A stretch of 9,929 nucleotides of DNA from Anaerolinea sp. (GCA_013824385.1 PNNU01000087.1:1-9929), one strand, 5' to 3'. Positions 1 through 6,851 are shown, counted from the stretch's first letter. Numbers and translations: made by a program. Notes: generated by a model not told the origin, from the sequence alone.

Positions 1-330
1 CCAGGCGATCATCAGAGGACTCACGACGCACATAAAAAACAATGCAATTTCAGAAACGATGATGGTGGTCAACACGGCAGGAACAGGTTTGTTCTTCTTG
101 AGTGAAGGTTCGCAAATAATGGTGATTTTGGCAACAGCGGTCAAACGAATAAATAAACTGGTCCAATCCACCCAATCAAACTTGTCTGTAAATCCAAGGA
201 TAATATCAATCACACAACTGGCTAACATCGCGAAGTAAGTCACGCGAATTAACCAGACACCGATTATCCATTGTTTTGACCTCTTTGAGGGTGAACCGCT
301 ACCCGTACTAATACTCGTTGATGCTGCCAT
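1..330 (-). CDS. Hypothetical multi-helix membrane protein, C-terminus cut off by the window edge
   Basis: An open frame of 110 codons runs from an ATG at 328-330 to the left edge without a stop, so only the N-terminal part is visible. The start is supported by a GAGGAAGG ribosome binding site five bases upstream. The first 20 residues are polar and rich in Ser/Thr/Lys, followed by a hydrophobic segment at about residues 21-47 (WIIGVWLIRV then an Ala/Ile-rich stretch), a second at about 56-73, and a third at about 87-110. A short basic loop (KKNK) lies between helices 2 and 3, which would put that loop on the cytoplasmic side. I do not recognise the family. It is the last of a series of minus-strand genes, but the 170-base gap and a hairpin before it suggest its own transcription unit. 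The frame is convincing; the function is unknown. Confidence 0.75.
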   Translation of the reverse strand, partial: MAASTSISTGSGSPSKRSKQWIIGVWLIRVTYFAMLASCVIDIILGFTDKFDWVDWTSLFIRLTAVAKITIICEPSLKKNKPVPAVLTTIIVSEIALFFMCVVSPLMIAW

Positions 331-363
331 GAAAACCTTCCTCGAGTCAAGAAAATTTGTTCA

Positions 364-383
364 AAATAACCTTATAGTTATTT
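364..383 (-). promoter_or_regulatory. Palindrome in the leader of the partial membrane-protein gene, possible operator or -10 region
   Basis: The 20-base stretch is a perfect inverted repeat AAATAAC-N6-GTTATTT. It lies 34 bases upstream of the ATG at 330. On the minus strand its centre reads TATAAG, a plausible -10 box, with TTGATT 15 bases further upstream as a poor -35. It could be a promoter with an overlapping operator. The region is very AT-rich, so chance palindromes are likely. Confidence 0.3.
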
Positions 384-435
384 CTTCCAATAATCAATAA
401 ATACTGCTAAAAAACAACATTAAACATATGTAAAT

Positions 436-474
436 AACAGCAAAAGGTATGAACATCAAACAACTTTTGCTGTT
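436..474 (-). terminator. Hairpin downstream of the MFS gene, possible weak terminator
   Basis: An 11-base perfect inverted repeat (arms 436-446 and 464-474, AACAGCAAAAG and its complement) with a 17-base loop starts 27 bases after the MFS stop codon. On the minus strand the descending arm is followed by ATTTAC rather than a real U-tract, and the loop is long, so termination would be inefficient. It is the only structured element in the 170-base AT-rich gap between the MFS gene and the next gene. Confidence 0.4.
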
Positions 475-500
475 TTTACGATACAACTTGATTTTGGTGG

Positions 501-1682
501 TTAATTAGATTGGTTTTTTTCCATGGAGAATCTCATCCCCGTGAATAAAGCTAACATGGTGATGATGATGGCTGTTTCAAAAAGTACGAAGATCAATGGG
601 TTTTGTTTTTCCAGAATTAATCCAGCCATCCAGGGTAGAGTCAATCCGCCGACGCTGCCCAGAGTAGAAACCAGACCAACGGCTTTCCCTTGATTCTTGA
701 TGAACGCATCCGAGGTGAAGGCAATTGTGGATGGGTAAACGGTGCCAAAACAGAAACCAATGAACATGATGCAAACTACTGCAGCAGATGTGGTTCCAGT
801 AAAAAAGAGTAATCCAATGCCGCCGATTAAAGAACCTAAAACTGCAAGCCCCAATAATTGCAGAGATTTCAATTTTCGACTCAAAACCAGGCCAGCCAAT
901 CTTCCCAATGTGATAAAACCCCAATAGGCAGAGGTCACCAATGCACCTTGCTGGATAGGCAGACGGGCTGAAATCTCCATGAAGGTAGTTGACCAGCTTC
1001 CCAGACCAAACTCAACGCCTACGTAAGTTAATAACATGACGCCAGTTAACCATAAAAGCGGAGAGCGATACACACTGGTAGACGCCGTTATATTTTCGTT
1101 GTGAGGTAAAGCGTCTGATTTGGGTTTGTTTGAATATAAGATTATGAAAAGGACTGCGAGAATAGTAAAAAGTCCGGCTGCAAACCATAAAACAACTTTA
1201 CCTGAAATATTATTGGTTATGGCGAGACTGATAATTGCCGGACCAGAAAATGCGCCAAACCCATAGAAGAAATGTAACAAATTCATAATCCCGGTATTGT
1301 TCTTCGGAAACGCATCCGCCACCACCAGATTTCCGCTTACTTCCATGCCTCCCTGGCCGAGACCGGTAAAGAAGAAAAAGAAGAACATCAGGGGCAAAGA
1401 ATGGGCGTTACACAATCCGATAATGCCTGCGGATAAAAAGAATAAAGAGATCACCATCACTACTTTTTTGCCAAACCGGTCGGTTAACGGGCCGGCAACA
1501 AACATAGATATGAGGGCCCCCGAAAACAAAAAGGTTAGAACCCCTCCGATGGCGCCCAAGGTGGAATTGGTCTGATTGGATAATTCTTTAACAATCGGTC
1601 CAATTGAACCGTTAAATAATCCAAATACCATGAACACGAGACAAGTCATGGCTACGATGATTTTTGGAGACACTTTATTCAT
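501..1682 (-). CDS. MFS transporter, FucP/NaGLT1-like, probable sugar or related solute permease
   Basis: This 393-residue protein has the length and pattern of a 12-helix major facilitator. The motif-A loop between helices 2 and 3 is intact as GPLTDRFGKK (residues 64-73), and the helix-4 region carries GLGQGGMEVSGN (107-118). The segments LLHFFYGFGAFSGP (135-148) and YVGVEFGLGSWSTTF (220-234) resemble the FHS branch that includes fucose permease and Na+/glucose transporter 1. The loop at about 185-205 is polar and separates the two six-helix halves. Residues 100-105 are six consecutive Phe. ATG is preceded by AGGATC at good spacing. It lies 51 bases after the TauE/SafE gene on the same strand with no hairpin between, so the two are likely co-transcribed. 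The substrate cannot be read from the sequence; sugar transport is inferred from the family. Confidence 0.88.
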   Translation of the reverse strand: MNKVSPKIIVAMTCLVFMVFGLFNGSIGPIVKELSNQTNSTLGAIGGVLTFLFSGALISMFVAGPLTDRFGKKVVMVISLFFLSAGIIGLCNAHSLPLMFFFFFFTGLGQGGMEVSGNLVVADAFPKNNTGIMNLLHFFYGFGAFSGPAIISLAITNNISGKVVLWFAAGLFTILAVLFIILYSNKPKSDALPHNENITASTSVYRSPLLWLTGVMLLTYVGVEFGLGSWSTTFMEISARLPIQQGALVTSAYWGFITLGRLAGLVLSRKLKSLQLLGLAVLGSLIGGIGLLFFTGTTSAAVVCIMFIGFCFGTVYPSTIAFTSDAFIKNQGKAVGLVSTLGSVGGLTLPWMAGLILEKQNPLIFVLFETAIIITMLALFTGMRFSMEKNQSN

Positions 1683-1733
1683 TGTTCTGATCCTAATTAC
1701 TAATTTTTTAAACTGATATTCGATATTTACAAA

Positions 1734-2495
1734 TTACTTGATGAAATATAAAATGGCAACCGTCAGCCCGATACCTACCACTATCCAGCGCAGCACGGAT
1801 GCATTTACCTTGCTTGCCAGCTTGCCGCCCGTCGCTCCGCCTGCCAACGCGCTCACCATCATCACCAGAGCCACACCCCACAGCACTTGCCCTGAAAAGA
1901 GGAACACGACCGCAGCAGCGATATTTGCTGCAAAGGCGATGGCTTGTTTCAAAGCGTTCAAGCGCGTCAATGAATCGCTGTAAAAAAGTCCCAACACTGC
2001 CAGTATGATCACACTTAATCCAGCTCCAAAATAACCGCCGTAAACTGCAGCAAGCCCAACCGGTAATACTGATATTATTCTTTCAGGCGTATCTTGTTCG
2101 CGATCAGCAGATTTGTTTTTGAGCCATTTTTTAAGTGGTTCCCCCACGGCCAACAGCATGCTGGCCAGAAGGATCAACCAGGGCACCAACCCTTTGAACA
2201 GGCGTTCACCCGAGTTTAAAAGCAAGAAGGCGCCGCCGAAGCCACCCAGCAAACCAGCGGGTACCAAAACCCACAATCGTTTGGCTTGTTCCTTCAACAA
2301 TCCGCGTTGGGCAAAGGTTGCTCCAAAATAGCCGGGGCAAAGCGCCACGGTATTGGTCACATTTGCCGCAACAGCCGGCAGGCCAAATGCAGTCAGCATC
2401 GGAAAGGTGATCAGCGTGCCCCCGCCTGCCAGGGCATTCACCATCCCTGCTGCAAAGGCGCCTACACCCGCCAGTATGTATTGTAGAATCGTCAT
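1734..2495 (-). CDS. TauE/SafE (TSUP) family membrane permease
   Basis: The product is about 253 residues and almost entirely hydrophobic. It shows the two-fold repeat of the TSUP (former DUF81) family: VNALAGGGTLITFP with downstream ANVTNTVAL (about residues 19-51) and a second copy GGYFGAGLSVIIL with LNALKQAIAFAANIA (about 152-194), joined by a polar charged loop near 121-141. Known members export or import sulfite, sulfoacetate or other small organosulfur or organic anions; the substrate here is not determinable. I start it at the ATG at 2493-2495 because the protein then begins directly with the first helix, MTILQYILAG. An in-frame TTG at 2517-2519 would add eight residues, but neither start has a clear ribosome binding site. 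A hairpin separates it from the aldo/keto reductase upstream, and the MFS gene follows closely, suggesting a two-gene transport unit. Confidence 0.9.
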   Translation of the reverse strand: MTILQYILAGVGAFAAGMVNALAGGGTLITFPMLTAFGLPAVAANVTNTVALCPGYFGATFAQRGLLKEQAKRLWVLVPAGLLGGFGGAFLLLNSGERLFKGLVPWLILLASMLLAVGEPLKKWLKNKSADREQDTPERIISVLPVGLAAVYGGYFGAGLSVIILAVLGLFYSDSLTRLNALKQAIAFAANIAAAVVFLFSGQVLWGVALVMMVSALAGGATGGKLASKVNASVLRWIVVGIGLTVAILYFIK

Positions 2496-2530
2496 ATCGA
2501 TAATGCTCAATTCATTCAAGTTTAGACAAC

Positions 2531-2563
2531 ATAAAGCCGCGACTAATTATGCCACGGCTTTAT
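2531..2563 (-). terminator. GC-containing hairpin after the aldo/keto reductase gene
   Basis: Arms at 2531-2541 (ATAAAGCCGCG) and 2553-2563 form an 11-base stem in which one pair is a G-U wobble in the minus-strand RNA, with an 11-base loop. It begins 18 bases after the stop of the aldo/keto reductase, where a terminator is expected. There is no strong U-tract on the minus strand after it, so it may act as a partial terminator or as an mRNA-stabilising hairpin before the TauE/SafE gene. Confidence 0.5.
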
Positions 2564-2581
2564 CATCATCCCTTTTTGAGT

Positions 2582-3565
2582 TTATCCGTTCAGATTTTTC
2601 TTGTAATTGGTCAAAATATCTTCGATGCGGTTCATTACATCCGGGGTCATTTTTTCGACCACGTCCAATGCTTTCATGTTCTCGTGCATCTGTTCCACGC
2701 GGCTGGCGCCGGTGATCACCGTGCTGACGTTGGGGTTCTTCAAGCACCATGCGATGGCCATCCTGGATAAAGAAACACCGATATCTTCAGCCAGTTTGCC
2801 AAGCTGTTTCACTTTTTCTATTGCTTCTTGATCAGTGAATTTCTCTCGCAACCACTCGTAACCCTTCAGTGCACCGCGAGAGTCGCTGGGAATGCCGTTG
2901 TTGTATTTACCGGTCAAAAGACCGGCCCCCAGCGGGCTGAAGATGGTGGTGCCGTAACCGTAATCTGCAAACAAGCGGACGTATTCTTTCTCCATGCGAT
3001 CGCGCCATAAAAGATTATATTGGGGTTGTTCCATCACCGGTTTGTGCAGGTGGTGGCGTTCAGCGATCTCAATGGCAGAAACGATCTCAGAAGCGGACCA
3101 TTCGGAGGTGCCCCAGTAGAGTGCTTTACCCCATTCAATGAGGTTGTGCATAGCCCAGACTGTCTCTTCGATGGGTGTGGTAGGGTCAGGACGGTGGCAG
3201 AAGATCAGGTCAATATAATCCAGGTCAAAGCGTTCTAATGATCCGTTCATGGCTTCAATCAAGCGTTTGCGGTTGAGGGTGTCTTTTTCATTGACGCCTT
3301 CGTTGAGCCCCCAGAAAAATTTGGTTGAAACGAGATAACTTCCACGCCTCCACCCCAGTTTCTTGAGTGCTGCGCCCATCACTTCTTCAGATTTACCGCC
3401 CGCGTATACTTCTGCATTATCAAAAAAATTAACTCCAGCTTCATAGGCGATAGACATGGATTCTACTGCGGCATCAATACCCACCTGGGTATGGAATGTA
3501 ACCCATGAACCATAAGACAGGGCGCTGACCTGCAGTCCTGTTCTTCCTAAATGACGATACTCCAT
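2582..3565 (-). CDS. Aldo/keto reductase, Kv-channel beta-subunit-like family
   Basis: This NADPH-dependent oxidoreductase should reduce aldehydes or ketones in the cytoplasm. Numbering from the ATG at 3571, the catalytic tetrad is complete: D51 and Y56 in [17 protein letters not shown]84 in VSTKFFWG and H126 in IFCHRPDP. The C-terminal cofactor motif [12 protein letters not shown] (288-298) matches the 2'-phosphate-binding region of Kv-beta and YghZ-type enzymes, and the 329-residue length is typical. Two ATGs lie two codons apart. The AAGGAG ribosome binding site is one base from the first (3571) but seven bases from the second (3565), and family members begin MEYRHLG, so 3565 is the likely start. 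It has its own promoter and a palindrome over the transcription start, so it is probably regulated separately from the operon upstream. The natural substrate is unknown. Confidence 0.93.
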   Translation of the reverse strand: MEYRHLGRTGLQVSALSYGSWVTFHTQVGIDAAVESMSIAYEAGVNFFDNAEVYAGGKSEEVMGAALKKLGWRRGSYLVSTKFFWGLNEGVNEKDTLNRKRLIEAMNGSLERFDLDYIDLIFCHRPDPTTPIEETVWAMHNLIEWGKALYWGTSEWSASEIVSAIEIAERHHLHKPVMEQPQYNLLWRDRMEKEYVRLFADYGYGTTIFSPLGAGLLTGKYNNGIPSDSRGALKGYEWLREKFTDQEAIEKVKQLGKLAEDIGVSLSRMAIAWCLKNPNVSTVITGASRVEQMHENMKALDVVEKMTPDVMNRIEDILTNYKKNLNG

Positions 3566-3578
3566 TTTCATGCTCCTT

Positions 3579-3599
3579 ATAAGACTTATTTGGTCTTAT
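3579..3599 (-). promoter_or_regulatory. Operator-like palindrome ATAAGAC-N7-GTCTTAT before the aldo/keto reductase
   Basis: A perfect 7-base inverted repeat with a 7-base spacer ends 13 bases before the aldo/keto reductase start and overlaps the 3' end of the -10 box and the expected transcription start. The half-site layout GAC-N7-GTC is the same as in IscR/Rrf2-type operators, though the rest of the consensus matches only partly. The position suits a repressor. The assignment to a regulator family is a guess; no regulator gene is visible in the window. Confidence 0.4.
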
Positions 3600-3627
3600 T
3601 TTATCATCTTCCGATTTGGAAAGCCAA
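3598..3627 (-). promoter_or_regulatory. Sigma70-type promoter of the aldo/keto reductase
   Basis: On the minus strand TTGGCT (3622-3627) is followed after 18 bases by TAAAAT (3598-3603). The expected transcription start is near 3591, giving a leader of about 25 bases that contains AAGGAG. It lies in the 78-base gap after the HEAT-like gene, where no other function is needed. Confidence 0.45.
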
Positions 3628-3643
3628 AACAGGACAGTTGTTA

Positions 3644-4271
3644 CTAAACTTCTGCTCTTTTTAGTATCTTCTTAATACGGACTGATTGCGAAGGGGACAT
3701 ATGCGGCAGCCTTTCGTGAAGGATAGTGAGAAATTCCTGGCGATTGGTGCCGTTCACACATTGTTCTACGAATTCTGCGTGCCTGGGTACATCAGAGAGT
3801 CTGCAAGTGCGTAAGAAGTTCATCAAAAACGGATTCAGTTCAGCCAGGAAAGTTTGATCTGCGGCAGCCACCTGGGCAAGCGTCTTAATGCCGGCATCCT
3901 GAGTAATGACTGAGCCTTGAGAAATGGTTTTGCAGATCATTTCGCGTTTTTTAAACAATTCAGCCGCTGCCAGTGGTGCAATGGTGGATAGAGCGATCAT
4001 GGCTCCCCAAACCAGACGGTTATGTTTACTGAGTAGAAGCTTTAGAAAATCCTCTGAAAAAAGGTGCGATCAAGTCCGGGGCGATGTATCCTGTTTCATA
4101 CATCACCTTCATACAATCGCTGCTCACATTGGTGTTTTTATCCCATAAGTGTTCGGCAATCTCTTTGACGCCATCCACGTCTCTGTTGGATGCCAGTTCA
4201 CGCGCGAGTTCCTGATTGGGAATTTCGTCGCGAATTCCTTGATGGAGTGCGATCTTCATTAAAACGGACAT
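3644..4271 (-). pseudogene. HEAT-repeat-like protein gene interrupted by a single-base frameshift
   Basis: Two adjacent open frames together make one gene. The first (4271-4026, 81 residues, MSVLMKIALHQGIRDEIPNQ...) goes out of frame after LIAPF and stops at TAA 4026-4028. The -1/+1 register right after the T-run reads SEDFLKLLLSKHNRLVWGA directly into MIALSTIAPLAAAELF and continues to a TAG at 3644. Removing one base of the run at 4057-4062 gives an uninterrupted 208-residue protein (628 bases minus 1 is 209 codons with stop). The predicted product is soluble and all-alpha; segments such as NRLVWGAMIALSTIA and VITQDAGIKTLAQVAA look like HEAT/armadillo helices, which act as protein-binding scaffolds. 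GGGAGGAACT precedes the ATG at 4271. It is the last gene of the HAD-racemase operon, 18 bases after the racemase. Alternatives are a sequencing or assembly error in the homopolymer, or a real recent mutation. An internal ATG at 4000 could start only the C-terminal half and has no good ribosome binding site. Confidence 0.8.
4057..4062 (-). other. Homopolymer (six A on plus, six T on the coding strand) where the HEAT-like frame breaks
   Basis: The coding strand reads GCA-CCT-TTT-TTC-AGA in the first frame. With five T it would read GCA-CCT-TTT-TCA-GAG, joining the two halves of the HEAT-like gene without loss of any residue. This is the only position needed to restore the frame. Confidence 0.75.
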
Positions 4272-4289
4272 AGTTCCTCCCTGGAAGCA

Positions 4290-4985
4290 TTAATCTTTTA
4301 AAGCATATTGTACAGCAGCTTGAGCGTGGAGGAGGGTTGTATCAAAGAGGGGCAGACTGCAATCTGATTGTTGGACGAGCAAACCGATCTCGGTGCAGCC
4401 CAGGATAATACCTTGTGCACCTTGTTCGGCCAAATTTAAAATAATTTTCTGATAGGCTGCTTTTGAAGCAGGCAAGATCTTGCCTACAACCAATTCATCG
4501 TAGATGATGTCGTGCACAATATCCTGGTCCGCGGTGATGGGGGTGTAAACCTTGAGCCCAAATTTGTCGGCCAGTCGTCCTTTGTAGAAATCGCCCTGCA
4601 TGGTGAAGCGGGTGCCAAGCAACCCCACGGTGTGGATGCCTTGATCCAGCACGGCATTCGCGGCGGCATCCGCGATGTGTAGAAGGGGAATTTGGATGGC
4701 AGCCTGAACCTCATCTGCCATCAAGTGCATGGTGTTGGTGCAGATTATCAAAAAGTCAGCGCCTGCGGCTTCTACCTGGCGGGCAGCGTTGACCATCATT
4801 TGAGTGGCTTCACTCCAGCGGCCTTCTTTTTGAAGCACTTCGACTTCGGCAAAATCCACCGAAACCATCACACTTTTGGCGGAATGCACTCCTCCGAGCG
4901 CTTGATGAATGCCTTCATTTACTAATTTATAGTATTCAACTGAAGATTCCCAGCTCATGCCGCCGATCATGCCAATGGTTTTCAT
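4290..4985 (-). CDS. Aspartate/glutamate-type amino-acid racemase
   Basis: This cofactor-independent racemase of the Asp/Glu/hydantoin racemase superfamily interconverts L- and D-forms of an amino acid, by family most often aspartate (EC 5.1.1.13) or glutamate, using two cysteines as acid/base pair. Both are present: C82 in ICTNTMH and C197 in LGCTEIGLL. The N-terminal MKTIGMIGGMSWESSVEYYK is the characteristic start of the aspartate racemase/YgeA branch, and 231 residues is the normal length for a two-lobed monomer. It sits 15 bases after the HAD phosphatase stop and 18 bases before the HEAT-like gene, so the three are probably one operon. ATG is preceded by AGGG at five bases. D-amino acids made here could serve the cell envelope or signalling, but no peptidoglycan gene is nearby. 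Substrate specificity is uncertain; YgeA-like members can be broad-range. Confidence 0.92.
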   Translation of the reverse strand: MKTIGMIGGMSWESSVEYYKLVNEGIHQALGGVHSAKSVMVSVDFAEVEVLQKEGRWSEATQMMVNAARQVEAAGADFLIICTNTMHLMADEVQAAIQIPLLHIADAAANAVLDQGIHTVGLLGTRFTMQGDFYKGRLADKFGLKVYTPITADQDIVHDIIYDELVVGKILPASKAAYQKIILNLAEQGAQGIILGCTEIGLLVQQSDCSLPLFDTTLLHAQAAVQYALKD

Positions 4986-5000
4986 ATTTACCCTATGTTC

Positions 5001-5657
5001 TTAAGCTACCGCGTCAAAATTGAAAGGTGAAGAAATAACCAGATCAACAATCTGACTCATTTCAGTGAAGGTGTGTTCGGGTGAATGAGAAGCCATTGCG
5101 TCTTCTGATGAAAACCCCCACGTTACAGCTCCAAACGGAATGTTAACCTTCTTGGCGGCTTCAACATCTCTGACCTCGTCGCCGATGGCTAACATCTCTG
5201 AGCGATCCAGTCCGCTCTTGCGGATGATCCTTCTCAAGGCGGCTGGTTTTCCAAACAGTGAGACTTTGTCTTCAAACAAGTGGAATAGATTGTAGAGATC
5301 ATCCCCCAACACGCGGCGGACGGTCTCACAAGTATTGGTGGTCACCAGGGCCATGCGGATATCGTGCTGTTTAAGTTCTCGCAGCATGTCGGCCACGCCC
5401 TCAAAACACGTGATGCTTTCGCCATTTGTTTTCATGCGTGAGCGCGTGAATTTAAGGATCGCGGGCAGCTTCCAGATGGATACATTATGCATTTTCATGA
5501 TTTTGCGCGGACTATAACTTTTCAACTCGTCCAGCCTGGAATGATCAACTGGAATCGCTTTGAATTTTTCCGCCAGTTCGTCCAATATAGCTACCACCCA
5601 TGGAAAAGAATTCGCCAGCGTACCGTCAAAATCAAAGATCAATAATTTATAAGCCAC
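5001..5657 (-). CDS. HAD-superfamily hydrolase, phosphoglycolate-phosphatase-like
   Basis: The protein has all HAD phosphatase motifs. Motif I is IFDFDGTLANS with nucleophile D9 and acid D11; motif II is VTTNT (T106 or T107); the conserved lysine is K137 in FGKPAALRR; motif IV is AIGDEVRDVEAA with D160, E161 and D164. A helical C1-type cap lies at about residues 16-84, as in phosphoglycolate and other small phosphomonoester phosphatases, and 218 residues fits that group. Translation appears to start at GTG (5655-5657): AGGAAAG lies seven bases upstream, MAYKLLIFDFDGT is the usual N-terminus and there is no upstream ATG. It is the first gene of the operon with the racemase and HEAT-like gene. 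The substrate is unknown; the operon link to an amino-acid racemase gives no firm clue. Confidence 0.9.
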   Translation of the reverse strand: MAYKLLIFDFDGTLANSFPWVVAILDELAEKFKAIPVDHSRLDELKSYSPRKIMKMHNVSIWKLPAILKFTRSRMKTNGESITCFEGVADMLRELKQHDIRMALVTTNTCETVRRVLGDDLYNLFHLFEDKVSLFGKPAALRRIIRKSGLDRSEMLAIGDEVRDVEAAKKVNIPFGAVTWGFSSEDAMASHSPEHTFTEMSQIVDLVISSPFNFDAVA

Positions 5658-5692
5658 AATAATGCTTTCCTAATGTGTACGAGATACTGATA

Positions 5693-5720
5693 ATTTTACC
5701 CAATAAATCCCGATTTCAAA
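5693..5720 (-). promoter_or_regulatory. Probable promoter of the HAD-racemase-HEAT operon
   Basis: On the minus strand TTTGAA (5715-5720, with TTGAAA overlapping by one base) is followed after 16 bases by TAAAAT (5693-5698). The expected start of transcription is near 5686, about 29 bases before the GTG. The region is AT-rich, so the match is suggestive only. A nested inverted repeat (AAAGATT at 5718-5724 with AATCTTT at 5760-5766, and TACTTT at 5724-5729 with AAAGTA at 5745-5750) covers the -35 area. I see no convincing promoter for the divergent plus-strand gene in this 180-base gap. Confidence 0.4.
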
Positions 5721-5837
5721 GATTACTTTTCTCCACAAATATGCAAAGTATCTATACCGAATCTTTACCAGTTGAAACCTTGATGATTGTATCCTTTGTG
5801 CATCAATACCATTATGGACTTGCAGGTTAATAAAAAT

Positions 5838-6716
5838 ATGAAAAATCAAAAAATAAACTGGCTTCTTGATGTCACAATCCTCTTGGGGTTTCTGGTTTCC
5901 TTTTTTCTCAACCTGACCGGGCTGGCTGTTCACCAATGGCTGGGCGTTGCGGTTTTCCTGGCCATAGTGATGCATTTGGTCAATCATTGGAGTTGGGTAA
6001 AATGTGTCTTCTCAAAGTTCTTTAAAAAGACTTCAACCCGTTCAAGGGCATATGCAATGATTGACGGACTGTTGCTCTACGGTTTTGTAATGATCATCGA
6101 AACCGGGTTGGTCATTTCTACCTGGTTTAATCTCAATCTTGCGAATTATGAGGTCTGGCTCGATATTCATATTTATTCGTCCATTTCAACCCTGATTCTT
6201 GCTGTGCTTAAGGTTGGACTGCACTGGCGTTGGATTGCGAAAACTGCCTCGAAGCTCTTTAGCCCGGCGCTGAAACTGAATCCTCAAGTGTTGACCGCGG
6301 CGCCTCAAGTATCTGATGTCAGCCGCAGAGATTTCTTGGTGACCATGGGCCTGGTCGGACTTGGATCAGCCCTGGCGATCAGCAACGTGCTGCCGAGTCT
6401 AAAGAAGGTTTCTGCATCTACTGAAGTTGCCCAAAGTAACGACCCAGCGGCAACCACAGCCGCTACTCAGGCGCAGCCGACCGCCTCATCCACACAGATG
6501 CAGGCTGCAACAGCCGCACCTACAGAAGCTGCAACGGCCCTTCCAAGCGCAACTGCACAGCCGACTGCAGTGCCTACCTCCGCGCCCACCGCGCAGAGCG
6601 GCCTGGTTTGCTACGCAACTTGTCCGAAGAGGAAACATTGCTCCTTCCCCGGAGATTGCGGCAGATATACTGACTCAGATGGTAACGGCAAATGTGATTT
6701 GGGAGAGTGCAGTTGA
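5838..6716 (+). CDS. DUF4405-type membrane protein with internal Tat motif, Thr/Ala/Pro linker and six-Cys EF-hand module
   Basis: From the ATG at 5838 the product is 292 residues. Residues 8-30, 33-53, 74-95 and 107-126 form four helices with histidines H32, H46, H50, H111 and H129, the layout of DUF4405, a cytochrome-b-like family thought to bind haem. The basic loop KFFKKTSTRSR at 60-70 sets both ends of the bundle in the cytoplasm. Then comes SRRDFL (162-167), a good twin-arginine motif, a hydrophobic segment (168-185) with ALA at 178-180, and a Thr/Ala/Pro linker (about 201-253). The C-terminus has six Cys (258, 262, 268, 274, 286, 291), and residues 279-290 fit the EF-hand loop DxDxNGxxDxxE. 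I infer an electron-transfer membrane protein displaying a Ca2+-stabilised Cys module outside; metal or Fe-S binding is possible. The start is uncertain: an ATG at 5814 and a TTG at 5787 are in frame, none with a strong ribosome binding site. Confidence 0.85.
   Translation: MKNQKINWLLDVTILLGFLVSFFLNLTGLAVHQWLGVAVFLAIVMHLVNHWSWVKCVFSKFFKKTSTRSRAYAMIDGLLLYGFVMIIETGLVISTWFNLNLANYEVWLDIHIYSSISTLILAVLKVGLHWRWIAKTASKLFSPALKLNPQVLTAAPQVSDVSRRDFLVTMGLVGLGSALAISNVLPSLKKVSASTEVAQSNDPAATTAATQAQPTASSTQMQAATAAPTEAATALPSATAQPTAVPTSAPTAQSGLVCYATCPKRKHCSFPGDCGRYTDSDGNGKCDLGECS
6438..6596 (+). repeat. Coding low-complexity Thr/Ala/Pro/Gln linker
   Basis: These codons encode a run of Thr, Ala, Pro, Ser and Gln with recurrent AQPTA, AAPTEAAT and SAPTA units and no hydrophobic core. 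It is an extended, probably extracytoplasmic spacer between the Tat-like segment and the cysteine module. A similar linker occurs in the lipoprotein at the right end. Confidence 0.7.
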
Positions 6717-6812
6717 GTTTTGATCTCGACATATATACATGTATTCTTCATTATCCATTCACAAGCAGCAGGTATTATAAAAACAGATCTTCTCCTCCTC
6801 CTTTGATCTAAA

Positions 6813-6848
6813 CGAATCCCTAAACGGCACTTGGGGATTCGCCGTTTT
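6813..6848 (+). terminator. Overlapping alternative hairpins, terminator of the DUF4405 gene or leader attenuator of the ABC gene
   Basis: Two stems share this stretch. Stem A pairs CGAATCCC (6813-6820) with GGGATTCG (6834-6841). Stem B pairs AAACGGC (6822-6828) with GCCGTTT (6841-6847) and is followed by T at 6848, so it looks like a rho-independent terminator. The 5' arm of B lies in the loop of A, so they compete. The element is about 95 bases after the DUF4405 stop and 68 bases before the ABC start. The simplest reading is a terminator for the upstream gene, as a TATAAT box follows it. Confidence 0.5.
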
Positions 6849-6851
6849 AAG

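Noticed and set aside
2353..2715. Plus-strand frame of 120 codons across the TauE/SafE - aldo/keto reductase junction
   Set aside because: It is antisense to two well-supported genes and to the hairpin between them, with no motif.
5670..5987. Minus-strand frame of 105 codons overlapping the DUF4405 gene start
   Set aside because: No motif, no ribosome binding site, and it overlaps the intergenic promoter region and conserved helices of the plus-strand gene.
6735..6744. Perfect palindrome ATACATGTAT after the DUF4405 stop
   Set aside because: A 10-base AT-rich palindrome in an AT-rich gap is expected by chance; no promoter or gene start is near enough to make it an operator.
6813..6847. H-type pseudoknot or riboswitch formed by both stems at once
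   Set aside because: The two 3' arms share a base and leave no linker to span the first stem, so a classical pseudoknot is sterically unlikely; no known riboswitch core is visible.
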